Shown: positions 1 through 6,256 of the stretch, piece by piece | Numbering within the stretch: position 1 is the stretch's first letter | Layout: each line of letters starts with the position of its first letter | Origin: Thermoplasmata archaeon | GTDB lineage: Archaea; Thermoplasmatota; Thermoplasmata; UBA184 | Assembly: GCA_030064695.1 (NCBI GenBank) | Contig: JASHYV010000045.1 | Coordinates: 1 to 11,219 of the forward strand | DNA: 11,219 nt | Direction of reading: 5' to 3' | Program-made: the position numbers and the translations under genes | Notes under the pieces: model-generated | Seen by the model: only the letters and a program-made list of their open reading frames with translations | What the model was told of the DNA's origin: nothing | Databases searched by the model: none

Positions 1-1179
1 GAGATCGGCGTCCCCACGATGGAGGGCCGACTCGAGATCCTGCAGATCCACACGCGCGGCATGCCGATCGACGGCAGCGACCGCGATCGGGAGCGGATCC
101 TGAAGGAGCTCGCGGCCCAGAGCCACGGGTTCGTCGGAGCGGACCTCTCCTCCCTCGCGCGGGAGGCCGCCATGAGCGCACTCCGCCGCTACCTGCCCGA
201 GATCGACTTCGACCAGCCGATCCCGCTCTCGCTCCTCGAACGGATGAAGGTCACCGAGGCCGACTTCCGCGGTGCGCTGAAGCAGATCGAGCCGTCGAGC
301 CTCCGGGACGTCGCCGTCGAGGTCCCGACCACCCGGTGGGAAGAGGTCGGCGGCCTGGAGCGCGTGCGGCGCGTGCTCGAGGAGTCGGTCGAGCTGCCGT
401 TCAAGAACCCCGGCGTCTACCGGCACATCGGCATCGAGCCCCCGCGGGGCATCCTGCTCTACGGACCCCCCGGCGTCGGCAAGACCTTGCTCGCGAAGGC
501 CGCGGCCACCGAGAGCCAGGCGAACTTCATCTCGGTGAAGGGGCCCGAGGTGATGAGCAAGTGGGTCGGCGAGAGCGAGAAGGCGATCCGGATGATCTTC
601 AAGAAGGCGCGACAGGCGTCCCCCTCGATCGTCTTCATCGACGAGATCGACTCGATCGCCCCGCGGCGGGGCCTGCAGACCTCGAGCGGGGTCACCGAGC
701 GGATCGTGAACCAGCTCCTCACGTCCATCGACGGCCTCGAGACGCTCGAACGCGTGCTCGTGGTCGCGGCGACGAACCGGCCGGATATCCTCGACGAGGC
801 GCTCCTCCGGACGGGCCGCTTCGACCGGTTGCTCTACGTGGAGCCGCCGAACGTCGCCGGCCGCAAGGAGATCCTCAAGGTGCATACCCGCAAGATGCCG
901 CTCGCGGACGACGTCCACTTGGACGACCTCGCCGCGCGGACCGAGGGGTACGTGGGCAGCGACCTCGCAGCGCTCTGCCGGGAGGCCGGCCTCACCGCGA
1001 TCCGGGAGAACCTGAAGGCGACGAAGGTGACCCGGGCGCACTTCGACGCGGCGCTGAAGCAGGTGCACGCGTCGGTGGACGCGGACAATCTCAAGTTCTA
1101 CGAGGAGTTCGAAAAGCACGTGCTCCGCGAGCGCGCCGGACGCCGCGTGAGCGACTCGGCCCAGGTCATTTACCGCTGA
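1..1179 (+). CDS. cdc48: Cdc48/VCP-type AAA+ ATPase (5'-truncated by window edge)
   Basis: This is an ATP-driven protein unfoldase (Cdc48/VAT family) acting in the cytoplasm. The reading frame is open from base 1 and there is no start, so the N-domain and most of the D1 ATPase lie outside the window; 392 residues remain. The visible part begins in the D1 lid, with an EGRLEILQIHTRGMP stretch and a GADLSSLAREAA helix. It then contains a full D2 module: Walker A GPPGVGKT at residues 155-162 (bases 463-486), Walker B IVFIDE (bases 628-645), sensor-1 asparagine in ATNRPD (codon 775), and arginine fingers in GRFDR (codons 817 and 826). The second region of homology reads LLRTGRFDR where the family usually has LLRPGRFDR. 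The C-terminus is Ile-Tyr-Arg, a hydrophobic-Tyr-X motif of the kind that docks AAA rings onto the 20S proteasome. Family assignment is very secure; proteasome coupling is inferred from the tail. Confidence 0.96.
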   Translation, partial: EIGVPTMEGRLEILQIHTRGMPIDGSDRDRERILKELAAQSHGFVGADLSSLAREAAMSALRRYLPEIDFDQPIPLSLLERMKVTEADFRGALKQIEPSSLRDVAVEVPTTRWEEVGGLERVRRVLEESVELPFKNPGVYRHIGIEPPRGILLYGPPGVGKTLLAKAAATESQANFISVKGPEVMSKWVGESEKAIRMIFKKARQASPSIVFIDEIDSIAPRRGLQTSSGVTERIVNQLLTSIDGLETLERVLVVAATNRPDILDEALLRTGRFDRLLYVEPPNVAGRKEILKVHTRKMPLADDVHLDDLAARTEGYVGSDLAALCREAGLTAIRENLKATKVTRAHFDAALKQVHASVDADNLKFYEEFEKHVLRERAGRRVSDSAQVIYR

Positions 1180-1221
1180 GCCGACGCGGGCGATTTCTCC
1201 TCGAGAGTTCCCGCGGGCAAG

Positions 1222-1229
1222 ACTATATG
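1222..1229 (+). promoter_or_regulatory. TATA-like box for the surface-protein gene
   Basis: The sequence ACTATATG is the only clearly AT-rich octamer in the 107-bp gap between the Cdc48 stop and the next start. With archaeal spacing of about 25 bases from the TATA centre, transcription would begin near 1251-1253, giving a leader of roughly 35 bases. It is preceded by the GC palindrome CCCGCGGG (1210-1217). The assignment rests on position and composition only. Confidence 0.5.
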
Positions 1230-1252
1230 TAGCGGGGCCAAGTTCGGCGGCC

Positions 1253-1272
1253 CGCCTCCCCTAGGGGAGGTG
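1253..1272 (+). promoter_or_regulatory. Perfect palindrome/hairpin covering the Shine-Dalgarno site
   Basis: Bases 1255-1270 read CCTCCCCTAGGGGAGG, a perfect 16-bp palindrome. The pairing extends outward by one G-U pair (1254 with 1271) and one C-G pair (1253 with 1272). As RNA it would form an 8-bp stem with a CUAG loop. Its 3' arm is GGGGAGGTG, the best SD match before the GTG at 1287, although its 14-base spacing is long. A second SD-like run, AGAGGAG (1278-1284), lies outside the stem. It could be an RNA switch hiding the SD or a dimeric DNA-binding site near the predicted transcription start. Confidence 0.55.
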
Positions 1273-1286
1273 CTGAAAGAGGAGAC

Positions 1287-4200
1287 GTGGAATCGTTGGC
1301 TCGAGACCTGTATCGCCCCGCCATGTGGGCGGTGCTGGCCCTGCTGCTGGTATCGATGCTGGCAGTGGTCCAGAACGCTTCGGCGGGTTCGTCGACCTAT
1401 ACCCTGATCGGCTACGTCGAACAGCCCGGCGGCGTGTCGCCGCCGCCCGTCCCGGCGGGGGTCACGGTCGACCTGATCTCGCGCGCCACCGGCGCCACCT
1501 ACACCACCACGGTCGCGACCGGCGGCCAGTTCACCTTCAATACGGCCAATACGAACGGCTACCTCGCGCCCGGCTATTGGGGCGTCTACGTGCCGCCCCA
1601 GTCCAACGTGAGCCTGCCCGGGTGCTCGCAGTGCGCCGTGCTGCCGGCGACCCAGAGCCCGGTGTTCTCGTTCTGGAACGCCACGATGCTCTCGTCGGGG
1701 ACGCTCTACCCCACGTACGTGACGAACGTCACGGTCACGTCCTACACCTCCGGCATCCAGGGCAAGGTCTTCGAGGACGGCGCGATCCAGGCGCACGCCC
1801 ATGTCGTGCTGCTGGACCCGGCCTACAACGGCCTCGTGCTGGCCCAGAACAACACCACGACGGCCGGCCAGTTCAGCTTCTACGCGCCGCCGGGCACGTG
1901 GGTGCTCGAGACCATCCTGCCCGGGCCCACGACGTCCTACAACTACACCAGCGTGGTCCTGACGAAGGACCAGACGCTCATCGTCGACACGAACGTCTCC
2001 TCGTACCTGGTTTCCGGCTACAGCAACATCGCGTCCAACCCGGGCGCCCACGTGCCCACCGCGGGCAACGTGACGCTGTACGACCCCACCAACGGGTACA
2101 TCTATTCGGCCGCCACGGCGGCGGGCGGGTACTATGCGGTCGGAACGTACCCCGCGGGCTTCGTCTCAGGTACGCAGAAGTTCGACGTCATCCTCTCCTC
2201 GATCGGCTACCAGACGACCTGGTTCGCGCTGAACGTCTCCACCGCGACCCCGGTCACCCGCAACGTGCTCGTCCCCGCCGTGCCGGAGAGCGAGCTCGGG
2301 AACTACACGACGACGCTCAACTTCACCGGCGTCAACCCGGCGATCGGGAACGGCTCCGTCGCGGTCTCGACGGTCGCGAACCTCGGGAACGACACCACGT
2401 TCTCGACCCTCGCCAACGCGTCCGTGGGCCAGCTCTGGGGCCAGCTGGGCCTCGACCTCGCCCACTCGACCGTCTTCCCGGCGACCGACCTTTCCTCGAT
2501 CGAGAACTGGTTCAACGCGTCGGGACCGTTCTTCCCGCTCGTCCAGGCGTCGACCGCGATCAACAGCTCCGTGTTCGTCGGTCCGACCTCGCCCCAGAAC
2601 GTGACCTCGTTCTCGTCGACCTGCACCAGCACGTGCGGGCTCAACAGCGCGGCCACGATCAACGCGACGTGGGTGTCGACCTACCACCTCAACAGCTCGA
2701 TCGCCAAGAACTCCTCGAAGTACACGATCTCCTTCAACTTCCGGCACCCGACCAGCTCGAACACGTACAACTACTCGGTGGTCCTGCCCGCGGGCTACGT
2801 GCTCGCGGCCGGAACGCAGGCGCCCGCGAACACGAAGCTCGTCCCCGGTGGCGTCGACGACACGTGGACCAAGTTCACGATGATGTCCCTGCCGAGCCCG
2901 AGCGCGTCCGGGTCGTTCTCGTTCACGATCATCAAGTACTCGAATCTGACCGCGAACGTCAACATCTCGGAGAAGTACTTCGCGTTCTCCTCGGCGAACA
3001 TCCTCAACTCGACGCGGAACAACTACACGGCGATCGTCGGGCTCGACCAGAACGTCACCTTCAGCGCGCTGAACTCGACGTACCCCGCGGGCACCAACGG
3101 GACCAAGTTCCTCTGGAACTTCGGGGACGGCTCGTCGACCCAGACGACCTCGACGGCGACCACCTGGCACTACTACACGGTCGCGACCGGGGCGACCAAC
3201 TACTCGGGCAGCGTGACGGTGACGAGCTCCGGGGGTCTCGTCAACACGGTCCTCTTCTTCGTCTGGGTCGCCGCCGGTCCGGTGACCGCCGGCTTAGCCA
3301 CCAACGCGACCAGCGGACAGACGTTCCACGTCGGCGGGACGATCTTCTACTGGGTCAACTACTCGACGACGCTGTACTTCAACGCGACCCCGAGCGTGGC
3401 GATCGTCTCGCCCACGTCGCCGGTCTCGAACATCGTCTCCGTCGCGTCGTACAAGTTCACGGGGACCTGGTTCAACATCACCGGCCAGAACTTCTCCCGA
3501 AGCCTCGGCGTGAGCCCGCTGCGGAACTGGTCCTACACGTTCCTGGGCGCCGGGAAGTACTACTCCAGCGCCACGATCAACGGCACGACGTTCTCGTTCC
3601 TGGGCTGGATCTACACGCTGACGCTCACGGTCTGGGACGGCACCGGACAGTCGGCGACGACGTCCGTGGTCTTCCTCGTGAACGACACGCAGAAACCGAC
3701 GCCCGCGATCACCTTGCTCACCGCGAGCGGAACGGCCGTGCCGGGGAGCGGGCTCATCGAGGGCTCCAACTTCACGGCGAAGGTGCTGCTCTCGGCGGTG
3801 AACGCGACCGATCCCAACAACGGTTCGATCGTGAAGTACTGGTGGCACATCTCGGACTCGACGAACACGTCGGTCAACTACAACGCGAACGTGACCTCGG
3901 TCCGACCCTACCCCGCGTTCTGGCTCGACCCGCAGACGGGCGCCTACACCGTGAACCTGACCGTCTGGGACCGCGCCAACAACAAGGCGTGGACGACGTC
4001 GAGCCTCATGGTGTCGGTCAACACCACGAACCGGCCGGTCCTCTCGGCGAGCACGCTCACCGTGCCGTCGAGCTTCACCGCCGGCACCACGTCGACGGTC
4101 TGGGTGAACATCACCAACACGCTGGGCACCGGCTCGGTGGCCCGGAACGTGCAGGTGGCGTTCTTCCTCCTCTCGCCGAGCGGCACCGGGAGCCGCACGT

Positions 4201-4628
4201 ACATCGGCGGTTCCCCGGGGCAGGTCCGGTTCTACAACTACTCCGGCGGGGCGGTCAACGACGAGATCGCGAAGGGAACGCTGCCGACCCTCTCGTACAA
4301 CCAGACGGTGCGGGCGGAGGTCAGCTGGGACCCCTCGACCAGCGGCAACTACAACCTCTACGCGAACGCGTCCGCCTCCAACGAGTACGCCGGCAACTAC
4401 CACAGCGGGCCGCAGCAGATCTCGGTCTCGATCTCCGTCGCGCCGAACCCGACCGACGAGCTCCTCGAGTACGGCGGGATCGCCGCCGCCGTCATCGTGG
4501 TGATCGTGCTGATCGTGATCTTCTACCGGCGCCGCAACCGGCCCATCGCGCCCAAGAGCTCGACCTCGAAGAGCGGGCTCGAGCGCTCGAAGAAGCCGTC
4601 GGACGACGACGAGGACGACGACGCGTAA
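1287..4628 (+). CDS. Membrane-anchored PKD-domain surface glycoprotein, S-layer-like
   Basis: This is a 1113-residue cell-surface protein. It has an N-terminal signal peptide: Arg-containing n-region, hydrophobic core W14-V28, and a likely cut after ASA at residue 33. Three carboxypeptidase-regulatory-like beta-sandwiches follow (about 38-105, 153-238, 240-325). Three PKD-like domains come next: one with the WNFGDG signature at 610-615, one ending LTLTVWDGTG near 780, and one around YWWHISD at 851. A CARDB-like domain occupies about 905-1055. One membrane helix (about 1063-1080) is followed by RRR and a cytoplasmic tail ending DDDEDDDA. I count 49 N-X-S/T sequons, and only four cysteines (113, 116, 446, 450). 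The start is the GTG at 1287; an in-frame TTG at 1296 sits 11 bases after AGAGGAG and is an alternative. Starting at the ATG at 1323 would remove the basic n-region. The exact role (S-layer, adhesion or polymer binding) is not shown. Confidence 0.88.
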   Translation: MESLARDLYRPAMWAVLALLLVSMLAVVQNASAGSSTYTLIGYVEQPGGVSPPPVPAGVTVDLISRATGATYTTTVATGGQFTFNTANTNGYLAPGYWGVYVPPQSNVSLPGCSQCAVLPATQSPVFSFWNATMLSSGTLYPTYVTNVTVTSYTSGIQGKVFEDGAIQAHAHVVLLDPAYNGLVLAQNNTTTAGQFSFYAPPGTWVLETILPGPTTSYNYTSVVLTKDQTLIVDTNVSSYLVSGYSNIASNPGAHVPTAGNVTLYDPTNGYIYSAATAAGGYYAVGTYPAGFVSGTQKFDVILSSIGYQTTWFALNVSTATPVTRNVLVPAVPESELGNYTTTLNFTGVNPAIGNGSVAVSTVANLGNDTTFSTLANASVGQLWGQLGLDLAHSTVFPATDLSSIENWFNASGPFFPLVQASTAINSSVFVGPTSPQNVTSFSSTCTSTCGLNSAATINATWVSTYHLNSSIAKNSSKYTISFNFRHPTSSNTYNYSVVLPAGYVLAAGTQAPANTKLVPGGVDDTWTKFTMMSLPSPSASGSFSFTIIKYSNLTANVNISEKYFAFSSANILNSTRNNYTAIVGLDQNVTFSALNSTYPAGTNGTKFLWNFGDGSSTQTTSTATTWHYYTVATGATNYSGSVTVTSSGGLVNTVLFFVWVAAGPVTAGLATNATSGQTFHVGGTIFYWVNYSTTLYFNATPSVAIVSPTSPVSNIVSVASYKFTGTWFNITGQNFSRSLGVSPLRNWSYTFLGAGKYYSSATINGTTFSFLGWIYTLTLTVWDGTGQSATTSVVFLVNDTQKPTPAITLLTASGTAVPGSGLIEGSNFTAKVLLSAVNATDPNNGSIVKYWWHISDSTNTSVNYNANVTSVRPYPAFWLDPQTGAYTVNLTVWDRANNKAWTTSSLMVSVNTTNRPVLSASTLTVPSSFTAGTTSTVWVNITNTLGTGSVARNVQVAFFLLSPSGTGSRTYIGGSPGQVRFYNYSGGAVNDEIAKGTLPTLSYNQTVRAEVSWDPSTSGNYNLYANASASNEYAGNYHSGPQQISVSISVAPNPTDELLEYGGIAAAVIVVIVLIVIFYRRRNRPIAPKSSTSKSGLERSKKPSDDDEDDDA

Positions 4629-4643
4629 GGACCGCTCGAGTCC

Positions 4644-4661
4644 CCGGCGCCCCTGCGCCGG
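4644..4661. terminator. Hairpin between convergent genes, possible bidirectional terminator
   Basis: CCGGCGC (4644-4650) pairs perfectly with GCGCCGG (4655-4661) around the loop CCCT. It lies in the 48-bp gap between the stop of the surface-protein gene (4628) and the stop of rpoN (4677), where both transcripts must end. No T-run follows on either strand, and archaeal termination usually depends on T-rich tracts. It may therefore protect the 3' ends rather than terminate. Confidence 0.4.
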
Positions 4662-4676
4662 AGGCCGATCGCTCGC

Positions 4677-4874
4677 TCAGCCGTACGGCCCGACCTCGTC
4701 CAGGAGGTCGACGTGGGTGAGCAGCATGCGGCGGCAGCAGTAGCGGTGGAGCCCCAGCCGGTCGAGCACCTCGCCCGCCGGCTCGCCGCGCGCCGTCCGC
4801 TCGCGGTACTCGTCCCAGTGCTGGCCGATCACCGCGCCGCAGGTGAAGCAGCGGACCGGCACCATCATCGTCAT
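4677..4874 (-). CDS. rpoN: DNA-directed RNA polymerase subunit N (Rpb10 homologue)
   Basis: This is the small zinc-binding subunit of archaeal RNA polymerase, part of the Rpo3/Rpo10/Rpo11/Rpo12 assembly platform. The 65-residue product matches the family length. It shows the Rpb10 signature: PVRCFTC at residues 6-12 with C9 and C12, and RYCCRRM at 44-50 with C46 and C47, so the CX2C...CC zinc site is intact. It is the last gene of the eL18-uL13-uS9-rpoN operon, 16 bases after the uS9 stop. The SD GGAG (4887-4890) directly follows that stop. Its 12-base spacing favours the first ATG (4872-4874) over two later in-frame ATGs, although many homologues begin near the third or fourth codon. This is archaeal RpoN, not the bacterial sigma-54 of the same name. 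Confidence 0.97.
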   Translation of the reverse strand: MTMMVPVRCFTCGAVIGQHWDEYRERTARGEPAGEVLDRLGLHRYCCRRMLLTHVDLLDEVGPYG

Positions 4875-4890
4875 GGTCGAGACCCTCTCC

Positions 4891-5298
4891 TCAGCGGTAC
4901 GACTTCTGGCGCCGGGCGCGGGCGCCGCGTCCGCCGGGCCGCTTCGGCAGCTTGCGGCGCGGGTCGTTCACGATCAGCGAGCGGTCGTAGTGCTTGAACG
5001 TCTCCCGCAGCTCGGCGTCCTTCAGCCAGTCGAGGAGGCCCCGCGCCACCGCGGTGCGGGCCGCCGACGCCTGGCCGACGATCCCGCCGCCCCGGACCAC
5101 GACCGTCAGGTCGAGCGCCCGGGCCCGGTCGCCGACCATCAGGAGCGGCTCCTGGATCTTCTGGCGGACGAGCTCCGGCTCGACCAGCTCGAGCGGCCGG
5201 TCGTTGACCCAGACCCGGCCCGCGCCCTTGCGGACCGTCGCGCGGGCGACCGCCGCCTTGCGCTTGCCCGTCGCGAGGACGATCGGAGGGGCCTTCAT
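4891..5298 (-). CDS. rps9: 30S ribosomal protein uS9
   Basis: This is a small-subunit ribosomal protein whose C-terminal tail reaches the P-site tRNA. The 135-residue product has the N-terminal TGKRKAAVARA signature (10-20) and the central GGGIVGQ...ARTAVARG core (70-87). It ends in the highly basic archaeal tail finishing RRQKSYR, with the terminal arginine preserved. The ATG overlaps the uL13 stop in an ATGA arrangement (5295-5298), which indicates translational coupling. A G-run just upstream is a weak SD. The length is normal for archaea and the family identity is unambiguous. Confidence 0.97.
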   Translation of the reverse strand: MKAPPIVLATGKRKAAVARATVRKGAGRVWVNDRPLELVEPELVRQKIQEPLLMVGDRARALDLTVVVRGGGIVGQASAARTAVARGLLDWLKDAELRETFKHYDRSLIVNDPRRKLPKRPGGRGARARRQKSYR

Positions 5299-5753
5299 CC
5301 GCGGGCCCCCAGCAGCTTCGAGATCTCGCCCAGCGTCATCGGGGGCCGCATCGAGGGGCGCGCCTTCGCCGCCTCGAGCGTCTCGGTGGAGGCGCCGTGC
5401 AGGGACGCGGGTACGCCGATGTGGACCTCGAGCCGGTCGAGGGCGACCTTGCCCCTCGTCTTCAGGTGAGGCAGCATCCCGCGCACCGTGCGCCGGAAGA
5501 TCCGGTCCGCGTAGCGCGGGAAGTGCGGGCCCGTGCGCACCGAGCCTCGGGCGCGGGCGGCCGTGTAGTGGGCGATCACCTGGGCCCGACCGCCGGTGAC
5601 GACCGACTTCTCGGCGTTCACGACGACGATCGTCTCGCCGTCGAGCAGTCGCCGCGCGATCAGCGACGCGGCACGGCCGAGCACGAGACCGCTCGCGTCG
5701 ACCACCTTCGGACCGGCCGGGGGGAGTTCAGGCAAAGAGCCGCACTCCCGCAC
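5295..5753 (-). CDS. rpl13: 50S ribosomal protein uL13 (start uncertain)
   Basis: This is a large-subunit ribosomal protein. Its conserved core runs from VVDASGLVLGRAAS through VNAEKSVVTG, RTGPHFPRYADRIFRRTVRGMLPHLKTRG and a VHIGVP strand, matching archaeal uL13. Three starts are possible. GTG at 5751-5753 gives 152 residues and a 26-base overlap with the eL18 gene, but has no good SD. TTG at 5733-5735 has GGGAG 8 bases upstream, overlaps the eL18 stop by 8 bases, and drops six residues. GTG at 5703-5705 begins immediately before VDASG, where most archaeal homologues start, but has no SD. The longest form is given here; the TTG start is attractive. The 3' end overlaps uS9 by 4 bases. Confidence 0.93.
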   Translation of the reverse strand: MRECGSLPELPPAGPKVVDASGLVLGRAASLIARRLLDGETIVVVNAEKSVVTGGRAQVIAHYTAARARGSVRTGPHFPRYADRIFRRTVRGMLPHLKTRGKVALDRLEVHIGVPASLHGASTETLEAAKARPSMRPPMTLGEISKLLGARG

Positions 5754-6093
5754 CGTCCGGGTGCGCCTTCACGAGGTCGGGGATCGAGAGCGCGGTGCCG
5801 CCGGCGGCGCGGATCTTTTCCTTCGCATCCGCCGAATAGGAGAACGCGGCGACCGTGATCGGCTTCGTGAGCGGCCCGTCGGCGAGCAGCTTCCCCGGGA
5901 CGACCACCGTCTGATCGGCGGTCACGAGCCGGTCCAGGTGGCCCACGTTCACGGGTCGGGTCTGGTGCCGGGCCCGCTCCAGGCGGTCGGCCACCGTCGA
6001 CCAGATCGGGGCGTCGTTCGAGCGCGCCGCGCGCCGCAGCTCGATCACGACGCGGACGAGCTCCGCATTGGATTTGCGAATGGGAGGGGTCAT
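5728..6093 (-). CDS. rpl18e: 50S ribosomal protein eL18 (archaeal L18e)
   Basis: This is a large-subunit ribosomal protein of the uL15/eL18 family, 121 residues long, which is typical. Supporting stretches are the N-terminal RKSNAELVRVVIELRRAAR, the middle WSTVADRLERARHQTRPVNVGHLDRL, and the strand PLTKPITVAAFSYSADAKEKI. The ATG at 6091-6093 is set by the SD GGAGG (6104-6108) with 10-base spacing; the open frame upstream of it (to 6489) is non-coding. It is the first gene of the minus-strand operon eL18-uL13-uS9-rpoN, a classical archaeal order. The promoter must lie in the 163-bp divergent region shared with the PRC-barrel gene. Confidence 0.95.
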   Translation of the reverse strand: MTPPIRKSNAELVRVVIELRRAARSNDAPIWSTVADRLERARHQTRPVNVGHLDRLVTADQTVVVPGKLLADGPLTKPITVAAFSYSADAKEKIRAAGGTALSIPDLVKAHPDGAGVRLFA

Positions 6094-6120
6094 GGGCGGG
6101 ACGCCTCCGACCCGGGTGCG

Positions 6121-6130
6121 GGATTTAAGC
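6121..6130 (-). promoter_or_regulatory. rpl18e: TATA-like element for the eL18 operon (candidate)
   Basis: The minus strand reads GCTTAAATCC here. This is TATA-like, but its spacing puts transcription start near 6100, only a few bases before the ATG and past the SD at 6104-6108. The alternative AT-rich element GAAATTC (6139-6145) would start transcription near 6115 and keep the SD in the leader. Which of the two is used cannot be decided by reading. Confidence 0.35.
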
Positions 6131-6135
6131 GTTGC

Positions 6136-6159
6136 CGGGAAATTCGCGAGCGAATCCCG
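6136..6159. repeat. Imperfect dyad in the ribosomal operon promoter region
   Basis: ATTCGC (6142-6147) and GCGAAT (6150-6155) form a perfect 6-bp inverted repeat around GA. Outside it, CGGG (6136-6139) pairs with CCCG (6156-6159), leaving two unpaired A residues at 6140-6141. Ten base pairs of symmetry lie 43-66 bases upstream of the eL18 start. The AT-rich centre-left segment GAAATTC overlaps it and could serve as a TATA element for the minus strand, so this is a plausible operator. No protein is known to bind it. Confidence 0.45.
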
Positions 6160-6211
6160 CGGTTTCTCGCCGGAGGAACGACCGCTCGACGACGGTGCGC
6201 GTGCCAACCAA

Positions 6212-6225
6212 CGGTTAAATAACCG
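6212..6225 (+). promoter_or_regulatory. Palindromic TATA region for the PRC-barrel gene
   Basis: The sequence CGGTTAAATAACCG has 6-bp arms (CGGTTA/TAACCG) around AA. Its core TTAAATAA (6215-6222) is the best TATA match on the plus strand. Spacing predicts a start near 6244 and a leader of about 13 bases carrying the SD GAGG (6245-6248), 8 bases before the ATG at 6257. Because it is symmetric, it could also recruit TBP for the minus strand or bind a dimeric regulator that blocks TBP. Confidence 0.55.
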
Positions 6226-6256
6226 ACTCCGCCCTCGCGGACGCGAGGCCTCCCTC

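Larger units (their letters stand above)
6094..6256. other. Divergent intergenic promoter region, eL18 operon / PRC-barrel cluster
   Basis: This 163-bp gap between two divergent start codons holds the promoters of the ribosomal operon (minus) and the PRC-barrel-glycosyltransferase-GNAT cluster (plus). It contains two dyads (6136-6159 and 6212-6225), two or three TATA-like elements, and SD sites for both first genes (6104-6108 and 6245-6248). I see no RNA gene in it. Confidence 0.7.

Noticed and set aside
1623..1634. CXXC (residues 113/116) in the surface protein as a zinc or redox site
   Set aside because: The protein is exported and only four cysteines exist in two pairs; local disulfides are the simpler explanation.
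2166..3170. Long minus-strand frames inside the surface-protein gene (also 1170-2051 and 3294-4403)
   Set aside because: Arg/Val/Gly-rich antisense shadows with no recognisable motif; the sense strand has a complete, coherent protein.
1325..4720. Very long plus-strand open frame (1131 residues) overlapping the surface-protein gene
   Set aside because: It is the +2 shadow of the PKD gene: rich in Arg, His and Pro with no domains, as expected from GC-rich third positions.
4843..5858. Plus-strand frames opposite the ribosomal genes
   Set aside because: Antisense shadows of uS9 and uL13, whose conserved signatures are clear on the minus strand.
6068..6256. N-terminal extension of the PRC-barrel protein
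   Set aside because: It crosses the divergent promoter and the eL18 start; the SD at 6245-6248 and the family length favour ATG 6257.
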